From: Clostridiaceae bacterium | GTDB taxonomy: Bacteria > Bacillota > Clostridia > Lachnospirales > Lachnospiraceae | Assembly: GCA_902362865.1 (NCBI GenBank) | Contig: CABIYE010000004.1 | Coordinates: 1 to 64,000 of the forward strand | Length of the DNA: 64,000 nt | Reading direction: 5' to 3' | In this document: piece after piece, positions 34,082 to 42,427 of the stretch | How positions within the stretch are numbered: the first letter of the stretch is position 1 | Layout of the letters: each line of letters starts with the position of its first letter | Program-made: the position numbers and the translations under genes | The notes under the pieces: generated by a model | Seen by the model: only the letters and a program-made list of their open reading frames with translations | What the model was told of the DNA's origin: nothing | Databases searched by the model: none

Positions 34082-36242
34082 TTTTTTTGCTAAATTTAAT
34101 ATCGCGCATGCTTTAATAATTTTAATTTTTGTTGCTTTTTTGAGTTGCATTTCTACTAATAGTTTTTTCTCATCTACTTTATGGAAAGTTATACATGCTG
34201 GGACTTATTTAGTTATTCTAATCACGCTCGCATGTACTTTTGCTCGTAATGAAAAACAATTTATATTGAGTAATATTAAGAAGATACTATTGATTGCTTG
34301 CGCACTCATTGTGTTTTTTGCCTTTCTGTCTACGAGATTAGATCTTTTCTCTTCCGTCTTTATTAAAAATGCAATTATTCCACTTTTATTCATCGTTATT
34401 TTTATGGGTCTTGGGAAGCATGAAGCTTTGTCTCCTAAAAATGTTCGTTTGGTACTAAAAGTCATTGTATTGCTTGGCATTATATCGTGTATATACAACA
34501 TAGTTATCAATTGGTCTGAGATGTTGAAGATATTTACCATTACGAATTCTTATCAGGTAAGATTCCAATCATTTTTTGATAATAGAAATAAATTTGGTTC
34601 TTTCATGTTTACCTCCATTTTTGCACAGATCATGCTTTTTTATTTAGATAAAGAAAAGAATAAGAGAAAACTCTTTAGATTCTTGGCCTGTCTTATTCTG
34701 TTTATACTAAATCTTTTATTGACTTTATCGCGAGGAGCAATCTTAGTGAGTGCACTATTTGCATTCCTGACTTTTTTTGTGCTTTCTTATAGTAGTAAAC
34801 GGATACGAAAGAAATTTGCAGTCGTATTAGTTCTTCTTTTAGTATTCGCAGCAAGTATATTTATTATTCCGTGGTCAAGAGATTATATACTAGGAAATAT
34901 TCTGAGGTTAGATAGTTTTAGTACTCATAGAGACGACATTTATGGATACGGTTTAAAATATTTCATAAATAATAATTGGATCATTGGAAGTGGACCCGAA
35001 AAGGCTCTAGAGGATTATGAAAATACATATAGTTATTCGGGATTTCATAATTCGTATTTAAGCGTTTTAATAATGTTTGGAATTGTGGGAATAGTCAGTT
35101 ACGCTATTTTTCTTATTTACTCTTTTGTTAATATTAGGAAATTATCAGTATACGACAATATAATTAGCTCAATATTTCTAGCCTATCTGTCATCTTTAGT
35201 GGTCTATGGATTATTTGAGACCAAATTACCGTTTAGCTATTACTACTCGATGAGCTATTCTGTTTGTGCGTTCATTTTGCCTTTATATGTCTTGAATTGG
35301 TATAAGGATTTTATCCCAGTAAAAAAACTTCCTTTGGTTTCTGTTATTATTCCAACATACAATAGGCCACATACAATAGAGCGCGCTATTAGGAGTGTAT
35401 ATTCACAGAGCTACGGTAATATAGAAATAATCGTAGTCGATGATAATGCGAAGAATCTCAATGCCCGAAAGAAGACATCAGAGATTATGAAAAAATATCC
35501 AAGAGTGAAGTATATCAAAAATCAAAAAAATGTTGGTGGTGCGGAAAGCAGAAATATTGGAATACGTACAGCAAAAGGTAAGTATGTTGCTTTTCTTGAT
35601 GACGATGATGAGTTTTTGCCTTCTAAGATAAGTAGGCAGGTCGCTCTTATGGAACAAATGAGAAAAAATAAAAACATAGCTTTAGTTTATTGCTATCTTC
35701 GACCTATATCAGTCAGCAATAGAAAGAGATTTGTTAAAAAAACTAGAAATAGAAAAAACACATTATATGGCCATATTATGCATTTTACTGCACCAACATC
35801 TACCTGGCTGTGCGACAGAAAGATGCTATTAAGAATTGGACTATTTGACGATATTAAAAGTCAGCAAGATTTAATGCTCATGCTGAAAGTACTAGGAAAT
35901 GGTTATTCTATAGTTGCCGTTCCCGAAGCATTAACGAGATTTTACCTGCATTTGCCCGGAAATGGTATAACGAAAAACGACGATCGTTTTATTGAGCAAA
36001 TTAAAAGTTATCAGGATGAGTGTAGAAAATATTATAAAAGCTTTTCTAAAAATCAGATTAAACGAATAGAACACAATTTCCTGAATAGAGAATGTAACTG
36101 TTATATTAGTAGAGGAGACATGAAAAAAGCTAAGACTATATTAGGCAAGATGTTCAGAATGCGTCTATTTGGCGTCGCAAATTATAAAAACACTATAAAA
36201 ATAATTTTATATGCTGCAAAAAGTTCGTTCTCTTGTTCATAA
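34071..36242 (+). CDS. Wzy-like polymerase/ligase fused to a GT2 glycosyltransferase
   Basis: 723 residues. Residues 1-410 contain about ten membrane helices, a large extracellular loop with THRDDIYGYG and GSGPEKALEDYENTYSYSGF, then HNSYLS, the pattern of O-antigen ligase/polymerase proteins. Residues about 420-720 are a cytosolic GT2: LVSVIIPTYNRPHTIERAIRS, VDDNAKN, GGAESRNIGI and FLDDDDEFLP. The ATG at 34071 fits AAAGGAG better than the one at 34068. Fusing polymerase and transferase is unusual; both halves look intact. Confidence 0.85.
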   Translation: MRNSFFAKFNIAHALIILIFVAFLSCISTNSFFSSTLWKVIHAGTYLVILITLACTFARNEKQFILSNIKKILLIACALIVFFAFLSTRLDLFSSVFIKNAIIPLLFIVIFMGLGKHEALSPKNVRLVLKVIVLLGIISCIYNIVINWSEMLKIFTITNSYQVRFQSFFDNRNKFGSFMFTSIFAQIMLFYLDKEKNKRKLFRFLACLILFILNLLLTLSRGAILVSALFAFLTFFVLSYSSKRIRKKFAVVLVLLLVFAASIFIIPWSRDYILGNILRLDSFSTHRDDIYGYGLKYFINNNWIIGSGPEKALEDYENTYSYSGFHNSYLSVLIMFGIVGIVSYAIFLIYSFVNIRKLSVYDNIISSIFLAYLSSLVVYGLFETKLPFSYYYSMSYSVCAFILPLYVLNWYKDFIPVKKLPLVSVIIPTYNRPHTIERAIRSVYSQSYGNIEIIVVDDNAKNLNARKKTSEIMKKYPRVKYIKNQKNVGGAESRNIGIRTAKGKYVAFLDDDDEFLPSKISRQVALMEQMRKNKNIALVYCYLRPISVSNRKRFVKKTRNRKNTLYGHIMHFTAPTSTWLCDRKMLLRIGLFDDIKSQQDLMLMLKVLGNGYSIVAVPEALTRFYLHLPGNGITKNDDRFIEQIKSYQDECRKYYKSFSKNQIKRIEHNFLNRECNCYISRGDMKKAKTILGKMFRMRLFGVANYKNTIKIILYAAKSSFSCS

Positions 36243-37482
36243 GAAAAGTTTTCGCAATAGCTTATGGATTATTAGCGAAAGGATTTTTCAAGCCTTAGTA
36301 AGCTTTATTCTAACGATCCTTACCTCAAGGTATCTAGGACCGGCTAATTTTGGAATGCTTGATTATGGCGCAACTATAGTAAGTTTTTTTGCAGTTATTA
36401 CGAAACTTGGTATTGATAATATACTTGTAAATGAGTTGCTAAAACATCGCAATATCGAAGGGGCGATTTTAGGAACCTCCGCTATTTTGCGTTTGGCTTC
36501 TTCGTTTTTATCGATACTCCTTATAATTATTTTAGTTTTAGTATTAGAGAATGATTCTCCTCTCATTATCGTAACTACAGTACTTCAAGCATTTTCTTTA
36601 ATTTTTCAGGCACTAGCCGTACCAGAATCATGGTTCCAATCTAGGCTGGAATCAAAATACGTTTCTATCGCTAAAGCGATTTCTTATTCTATCGTTTCTT
36701 CATATAAAGCTTTTTTACTCATAACTAATAAAGATGTTACTTGGTTTGCTGTATCGAATGTAATTGATTTTGCATTAATCGCAGGCGTGGAACTTGTTTT
36801 ATATAAGAAAAAAAATGGCCCGAGGCTTAGTTTTGATAAAAAATGGGCTAAAAGGATAATTGATCAAAGTCGACACTTTATTATATCTGGATTGCTTGTA
36901 TTAATATATACGCAAATCGATAAGATCATGATAGGGAGTATGCTTGGTAGCAGGAGCCTTGGATTGTATTCGGCCGCATTAAAATTATGTACTATATGGT
37001 CATTTGTTCCTGAAGCAATAATAAGTTCAGCTAAGACAATTATTTTTTCTCTTAAGCAGTCTAAAAATAATTATCTCATTAGGCTAAAACAAACATATTT
37101 TATCGTGTTTTGGGGCTGCTCATTCGTTGCCGCCATTATAACGCTCTGCGGACCATTACTTATAAATGTAGTTTTTGGAGAAGATTATTCAGATGCAGTG
37201 ACAACCTTGCAGATATTAGTATGGTTTATGCCGCTTTCGCAACTTGGAGCGGCTAGAAACATATGGTTAATTTCAGAGAATCTAAGCAGATATGCAAAGA
37301 GGTTTGCTGCGTATGGTGTCGTTGTAAACATTGGAATGAACGCAATACTGATTCCAATTATGGGTATCAATGGGGCAGCATTAGCGACAGTAATTACCGA
37401 AGTCATTACATGTTTTATTGCTCCGTTATTCTATAAAGAAACCAGGAAAGGCGCCAGCTTAATCTGTAGTTCTTTATGTTGA
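36211..37482 (+). CDS. polysaccharide flippase (Wzx-like, MOP superfamily)
   Basis: 423 residues with about twelve hydrophobic segments. Typical text: SLWIISERIFQALVSFILTI, LTSRYLGPANFGMLDYG, and IDKIMIGSMLGSRSLGLYSA in the middle. It flips the lipid-linked repeat unit across the membrane for the polymerase. Overlaps the upstream gene by 32 bases, the last gene of the operon. Confidence 0.88.
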   Translation: MLQKVRSLVHKKSFRNSLWIISERIFQALVSFILTILTSRYLGPANFGMLDYGATIVSFFAVITKLGIDNILVNELLKHRNIEGAILGTSAILRLASSFLSILLIIILVLVLENDSPLIIVTTVLQAFSLIFQALAVPESWFQSRLESKYVSIAKAISYSIVSSYKAFLLITNKDVTWFAVSNVIDFALIAGVELVLYKKKNGPRLSFDKKWAKRIIDQSRHFIISGLLVLIYTQIDKIMIGSMLGSRSLGLYSAALKLCTIWSFVPEAIISSAKTIIFSLKQSKNNYLIRLKQTYFIVFWGCSFVAAIITLCGPLLINVVFGEDYSDAVTTLQILVWFMPLSQLGAARNIWLISENLSRYAKRFAAYGVVVNIGMNAILIPIMGINGAALATVITEVITCFIAPLFYKETRKGASLICSSLC

Positions 37483-37544
37483 TTTTAAAGTAAGGCACTT
37501 GCTTTTTATTATGACATTAACATAAGTAATGGTATATCGGGCTT

Positions 37545-37945
37545 CTAATATCTGCGCTTCTCGCCTTTATTGACGACTCTTTTCTTAGTACGAAAATCCT
37601 GCGAATAGGTTTTCTGAAGCAGCATATCGCCGGTATACTTTTCGTTATGGAGAATCCGAAAGATACTTCCTTCGCGCCATTCCCCCGTACCGCGAACGGT
37701 TGGTATACTCATCTCATTGAGTTTTTTAGAAATGGCAAGTCTCCCCATACCGGACGAATAATCGTCAAAAATCATGCGGACAATCTCTGCTTCTTCAGGA
37801 ATTATCGTAAGCTGGCCATCCTTCAGATAGTATCCAAGCATACGACCCGCATTCGGCCTTCCTTCCGCGAACATTTTTTGAATTCGCCATTTTTGGTTTT
37901 CACTAGCAGAGCGAGCCTCCTCTTCTGCACATACATTGCAAGGAG
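37545..37945 (-). pseudogene. second serine-recombinase fragment
   Basis: The frame from about 37900 reads EEARSASENQKWRIQKMFAE, GRMLGYYLKDGQLTIIPEE, HNEKYTGDMLLQKTYSQDF and ends VVNKGEKRRY. The upstream part TLLAMYVQ is present in another frame, so one base is lost or gained. Both ends are missing, and the cut C terminus lies at the same domain position as the fragment at 28466. It abuts the promoter region of glf. Confidence 0.85.
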
Positions 37946-37980
37946 AGTAAGCGTTTGATTAATAAGACTAAGATATACTT

Positions 37981-39111
37981 ATGAAAGTAGAGGATTATAA
38001 ATACATCGTAGCGGGGGCGGGAATTTTTGGCGCAATCATTGCAGAGCGCCTAGCAAGCAAGGGTAATCATGTGCTCGTTGTCGAAAAACGCGACCACATT
38101 GCCGGCAATATCTATAGCTATACCGATGAGAAAACAGGTATTGAGGTGCACAAATATGGCTCGCATATCTTCCATACCGAACTCGACGAGGTTTGGGATT
38201 ATATTACAAAGTTCACGGAGTTTAACGACTATACTCATACCGTGAATACGCGCTATAATGGCGAGCTATACCCGATGCCAATTAATCTCGATACGATAAA
38301 TAAGCTCTACGGGACGAATATGGATGCTGAAGAAGCGGAGAAATTTGTCGCCGAGGAAGCTGCTAAGACTGGCATTACGGATCCAAAAAACTTCGAAGAA
38401 AAAGGCCTCTCGCTAGTCGGCGAAAAGCTCTATACTGCATTTCTAAAAGGCTACACCGAGAAACAGTGGAATACTAGCGCCACTAATCTTTCCGCTGAGA
38501 TTTTGAAGCGCATTCCAGTTCGCTTCTCACACGATAATCGCTACTTTATTACCGCTAAGCATCAGGGCATTCCAAAAGAGGGCTATACTAAGATGGTTGC
38601 AAATATTCTCGATAACGATCTAATTGAGGTCTGCACAAATACTTCCTTCCAAGATATTGAGTCGGAGATTTCTGCCGATGCAAAGATTATCTACTGCGGC
38701 CAAATTGATCAATTCATGAACTATGAGCTCGGCGTCTTGCCGTGGCGTAGTCTACGCTTTGAGGAAGTTCGCACCGAAGAAACGCTCGGCGAAGCCGTAA
38801 TCAATGAAGCTGATCCAGCTGTGCCTTATACGCGCTCTCATGACTACAAATATTATCAGATTCATCAATCAGAAGTCGTCAACCAAAAAGCTTGCTATAT
38901 CTGTCGCGAATATCCAGCCGACTTTGAAAAAGGTGGCGAGGTCTACTATCCAGTCAATAACGACGAGAGCGAGGCGCTCTACCAAAAATACGTTGCCGCT
39001 GTCAAAGAGAAATATCCAAACATGATTCTCGGTGGACGCCTCGGCGCTTACCGTTATTGGGACATGGACATTGCAATTAAGAATGCATTAGAATTGGCTG
39101 AGAAGCTGTAG
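37981..39111 (+). CDS. glf: UDP-galactopyranose mutase
   Basis: 376 residues. FAD-binding start YIVAGAGIFGAIIAERLA and VVEKRDHIAGN, HKYGSHIFHT, then FLKGYTEKQWN and a C-terminal GGRLGAYRYWDMD. Converts UDP-galactopyranose to UDP-galactofuranose for polysaccharide assembly. The ATG follows directly on a TAAGATATACT-type promoter sequence without a ribosome site. Its GC content is higher than that of the preceding glycosyltransferase genes. Confidence 0.93.
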   Translation: MKVEDYKYIVAGAGIFGAIIAERLASKGNHVLVVEKRDHIAGNIYSYTDEKTGIEVHKYGSHIFHTELDEVWDYITKFTEFNDYTHTVNTRYNGELYPMPINLDTINKLYGTNMDAEEAEKFVAEEAAKTGITDPKNFEEKGLSLVGEKLYTAFLKGYTEKQWNTSATNLSAEILKRIPVRFSHDNRYFITAKHQGIPKEGYTKMVANILDNDLIEVCTNTSFQDIESEISADAKIIYCGQIDQFMNYELGVLPWRSLRFEEVRTEETLGEAVINEADPAVPYTRSHDYKYYQIHQSEVVNQKACYICREYPADFEKGGEVYYPVNNDESEALYQKYVAAVKEKYPNMILGGRLGAYRYWDMDIAIKNALELAEKL

Positions 39112-39202
39112 AATACCAAGACATCACACGCACAAAATAGCGTCTTACTTCTTCGTTGATACTTAAAGCTAGAGTAGTGAGATGCATCTATACGAAACAA
39201 AA

Positions 39203-39229
39203 AGACCGCCGAATTCAGCTCGACGGTCT
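39203..39229. terminator. bidirectional terminator
   Basis: AGACCGCCGA pairs with TCGACGGTCT with flanking A and T tracts; separates glf from the convergent gene. Confidence 0.85.
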
Positions 39230-39234
39230 AAAAA

Positions 39235-39636
39235 TTATCTTGCATTTATTACATTCACGAAGGCTAAATAGCAAGCAAAATCTCCGATAGCTTTGCGGTT
39301 ATTCGGATCATCTTCTTCGTAGCCAAGTTCGTCGCGCCATGCGGCGGTTCTGCCTTGTTGTTTTAAATATCGCGCCAGCATATTAAAATGTATTATTACG
39401 GAGTTGTGGCAAGAAGTCCTGCCGGAGTCTTGCTCGTTTTTCTCCTCGCGGCTAAGCAGTAGCCAATTTGCCCGGATTGCAGCATAGCGAGTTATAACCT
39501 TCATTAACTCATCATATAACTCCAGCGCTTCCACATCTGCGCCAATCTCGGCAAGCATTTCCGTATGAATCATTTGCATTTTTTCAAATGTAATAGCTTT
39601 TGGCTGTTTCAAATATTCCTCATAAGTACAAACCAT
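39235..39636 (-). CDS. hypothetical protein, possibly DUF3232-like
   Basis: 133 residues, helical, with a conserved-looking end: HFNMLARYLKQQGRTAAWRD followed by ELGYEEDDPNNRKAIGDFAC and YLAFVNVINAR. I recall this ending from a DUF3232-type family without known function, but hold the name loosely. A weak GGCGGGG ribosome site. Lies beside the duplicated fragment of the response regulator gene. Confidence 0.55.
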   Translation of the reverse strand: MVCTYEEYLKQPKAITFEKMQMIHTEMLAEIGADVEALELYDELMKVITRYAAIRANWLLLSREEKNEQDSGRTSCHNSVIIHFNMLARYLKQQGRTAAWRDELGYEEDDPNNRKAIGDFACYLAFVNVINAR

Positions 39637-39711
39637 AATAACCCCGCCTTTCCTTTTTTAAAAGTATAGCTTACGGCATATTTTGCAGGAAGTCCAGTGG
39701 ATTTTAATTTA

Positions 39712-39776
39712 ATATTTCGGCAAAATCAGCCGCTTTTCTACTACCTCGGCCACCAACTGCAAGGTGTTCTGAGCCT
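39712..39776 (-). repeat. duplicated 3' end of the response regulator gene
   Basis: TTTCGGCAAAATCAGCCGCT and the following about 45 bases match the end of the gene at 40779-40840 with about eight changes. A remnant of duplication; the unknown gene 39843-40763 lies between the two copies. Confidence 0.85.
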
Positions 39777-39842
39777 GTCTTATGTAGGCTGCAGAGCCAC
39801 GCATCGTCCGTTACGCGGTCGCACACAGAAACGAAAAACTCC

Positions 39843-40763
39843 CTAGAATACGCTATTTCGCGTATCTGTCTTTCCTATTATTGGCAAGCGTGTTGATACG
39901 CGAATGGAAGGAGTTCCCCCCCCGTTAATCCCGGCGATGCTTTTGGCGATAAAAGCTTCTGTTTCCGCGACTGTCAGCTCCATGAATTTTTTCAAGCCGA
40001 CTTTTGGTTGGTCATATCTATCGTAAAGGTTAGAATCGCTACGACTATCCGAATGAAGCAAAAGCGGAAACAGCATTCCATCCTGGAACAGGGCGAAACT
40101 CACTTGACAGTTATAGCCCAGTGAATTGCTGGTATCAAATAACAGATATACGAACTTCTGCTCCCCATGGAGGGCGCCCTTAATAATATCCATAGCTTCC
40201 CGCATTTTGTCCTTACAGGCTTTAACCGCTTTTTCACGCCTCTTATTTGTGCGAATCGTGCCGATTAATCCTTCTTTTCTCAGATACTTGGTCTCAATTT
40301 CAACATTATAGTATGTACAATGAACGCTCCCATCTGCCCAATAGAATTTACCAAGATGATGTCTTATGTAATTTTTTACAGTACAGTGCACCCCGTAGCC
40401 GTAATCGGGCTTCTTTGTGTTGGATATTGGTAAGCCATCTGCATCAAACACGGTTAGCTCGTCAAAAGAGTACAAATCAAGAGGCTTCCTGTCCGTACCG
40501 TCCACAAAGGAGTTCCACTTATCTTCGTGAACCAGTTTTGCTGCTTCACAAAACAGTGCCTGCTTTTGCGGATTTAATTCAACAGGAAGCGTATCCTGAT
40601 AGTAATCATCTCCTGTATCCTCATTTGATAGAAGCCGAAGGTATTTTGTGTTAAGTTCCACTTCTCTATGGTGCTTTTTCTCTTGTTCGGCATTTCTTGC
40701 AGTCGCTACTTCTGCGTTTACTTTTGCGGACTCTTGTTCATAAAGTGCTGTTAATCTGCTCAT
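39843..40763 (-). CDS. hypothetical protein inserted beside the signalling operon
   Basis: 306 residues (MSRLTALYEQESAKVNAEVA...). A coiled N terminus, then a beta-rich part with WADGSVHCTYYNVEIETKYL, FVYLLFDTSNSLGYNCQVSF and a C-terminal IAGINGGGTP. No family recognised. It has a GGAGGACACAG ribosome site. A stretch of seven C/G at 39917-39923 lies within its last codons. Flanked by copies of the response regulator 3' end, so it arrived by a duplication-type event. Confidence 0.55.
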   Translation of the reverse strand: MSRLTALYEQESAKVNAEVATARNAEQEKKHHREVELNTKYLRLLSNEDTGDDYYQDTLPVELNPQKQALFCEAAKLVHEDKWNSFVDGTDRKPLDLYSFDELTVFDADGLPISNTKKPDYGYGVHCTVKNYIRHHLGKFYWADGSVHCTYYNVEIETKYLRKEGLIGTIRTNKRREKAVKACKDKMREAMDIIKGALHGEQKFVYLLFDTSNSLGYNCQVSFALFQDGMLFPLLLHSDSRSDSNLYDRYDQPKVGLKKFMELTVAETEAFIAKSIAGINGGGTPSIRVSTRLPIIGKTDTRNSVF

Positions 40764-40775
40764 TCTGTGTCCTCC

Positions 40776-41399
40776 TTAATACTTCGGTAGAATCAACCGC
40801 TTTTCTACCACCTCGGCCACCAGCTGCAAGGTGTTCTGGTAGCCTGTTTTCTGTAAAATGTTCTTGATGTGATACTTGACTGTATTTGGCGTAATATCCA
40901 GATCTGCTGCGATTTCTTCGTATTTCCTGCCTTGTGCCAGCTCTCGGATGATATCAAATTCCCGACTGGTAAACTCAGCGCTGTTGCTGTACCCGATACG
41001 AATTATCGGTGTATCCTCGGGGTAAACATATTCGCCGTTCATCACCCGGTCGCAAACCTCCATCAAGGCAGTGCTGCCATATTCCTTATACCAAAAGCCG
41101 TTACAACCACACGCTTTCGCTTTCTGAATAAAGGAATGCTCCGGCATGGAAGTCATAATGACAATCTTGATTTTAGGATTGTACTGCTTGATCTTTGCCG
41201 CAGCTTTCAAGCCGGATTCTTCGTCGGCAGTACAGACATCCATCAGGATCAGATCGACACGCCCGCGCAGACAGGCAATTTCTGCATTCGCCGCGTTTTC
41301 TATGGAGGCATACAGGACATATTTTCCGGATTTGGCAATCTGGCTCTCGATGGCGTCCCGGGTAATCCTGGAATCTTCTACTACTAAAACTTGTATCAT
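40776..41399 (-). CDS. NarL/LuxR-type response regulator
   Basis: 207 residues. Receiver domain 1-120 with VVEDSRITRDAI, the phosphorylated Asp in LILMDVCT and the switch residues IVIMTSM and FWYKEYG. LuxR-type HTH at about 140-200: FTSREFDIIRELAQGRKYEE then ITPNTVKYHIKNIL. Activated by the kinase encoded upstream, with which it overlaps by 4 bases. Confidence 0.9.
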   Translation of the reverse strand: MIQVLVVEDSRITRDAIESQIAKSGKYVLYASIENAANAEIACLRGRVDLILMDVCTADEESGLKAAAKIKQYNPKIKIVIMTSMPEHSFIQKAKACGCNGFWYKEYGSTALMEVCDRVMNGEYVYPEDTPIIRIGYSNSAEFTSREFDIIRELAQGRKYEEIAADLDITPNTVKYHIKNILQKTGYQNTLQLVAEVVEKRLILPKY

Positions 41400-42427
41400 T
41401 TCCGTCCTCCTTTCTGGACTTCGTCAAAATCAAAGGGAATATCCACAAGCAGGGAAACACTGTTGTCGCAGAGTACCTTCAGGGTAGCTCCTTCCTGCTC
41501 CAGCCGCTGACGCAATGCGCTGAGGCCATTACCCTCGGTAATACTTGAAACAGATACGCCGCCGTTGTCGGATATCTCTATATGATACCTTTGCTTGTCT
41601 TGTTTTATCTTTACCGTCAGTTCCGTAGCATCCGTATGGCGTACCGCATTGGTGAGTGCCTCTCGAACGGCGGCATATAGTAATTGCAATGCCTTGCGGC
41701 TTTTGGGCTGTTCTCCAAGGAAGGTAACCTTACAGCCAATCAGCTCCGCAACCTGCATCAGTTCAGACTGCAGAGAGGAATCGGGCACCGTCCATACTGT
41801 AGAGATATTGGAAAAATCATGAATGGAGCTGTTCCAATTTTCCCTCAGTACATCAGCGTTCTCAGCCAGACGGTCTTCCGTAATCGCCTTAGTGGTGGCC
41901 AGCAAACAATGCCCCAGCTCATCATGGATATGCATTTTCGCGGCAAGAATCTCTTTATTCAAATTGACTTCAACGATACTGTCCAGCAAGGCTTTCTGAC
42001 GCTTTTGCATATCCTGCAGCCGAATGGTGTTCTCGTACAGTTCTTCGCTGAGTCGGTAGAGTTCTGTAATTTCCGCCGCCTCGATCTGAACGGTATTGGA
42101 ATCAAGAAATCTCAGTTCAAAACGCCAGACCGAGCTGTCGGAGAAGCGGAAGAACAACTGTTGGTGGGTGCTTCCATTTTCATTGTCCGGATCTTTCGGT
42201 AACCAGGACTGATTCAGTTTTTCCGCCTTGCCGTTATTGGCAAAGTTTGCGAGTTCCTCCCATGCCACCTTTGCATTCAAAATCGTGTGTCCGGTCAGTT
42301 CAAGCATCAGCTGATTCATTTTCTCATTAACAAGAATGACCCGCCCGTCCAGCGCAGAGAAACAGATGCCGCCGGGATAAGAGTCAATTGCCTTTTTGAT
42401 CATTTTGGCTGATGTTTTCTTTTTCAT
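41396..42427 (-). CDS. cytosolic sensor histidine kinase
   Basis: 343 residues. PAS-like domain about 15-130 (GGICFSALDGRVILVNEKMNQ), a coiled linker, a HisKA_3-like phosphoacceptor region KMHIHDELGHCLL, and a HATPase with REALTNAVRH (N box), ISDNGG and GNGLSALRQRL. No membrane segment; it presumably listens to the 7TM protein encoded just upstream (4-base overlap). Phosphorylates the LuxR-type regulator. Confidence 0.88.
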   Translation of the reverse strand: MKKKTSAKMIKKAIDSYPGGICFSALDGRVILVNEKMNQLMLELTGHTILNAKVAWEELANFANNGKAEKLNQSWLPKDPDNENGSTHQQLFFRFSDSSVWRFELRFLDSNTVQIEAAEITELYRLSEELYENTIRLQDMQKRQKALLDSIVEVNLNKEILAAKMHIHDELGHCLLATTKAITEDRLAENADVLRENWNSSIHDFSNISTVWTVPDSSLQSELMQVAELIGCKVTFLGEQPKSRKALQLLYAAVREALTNAVRHTDATELTVKIKQDKQRYHIEISDNGGVSVSSITEGNGLSALRQRLEQEGATLKVLCDNSVSLLVDIPFDFDEVQKGGRK

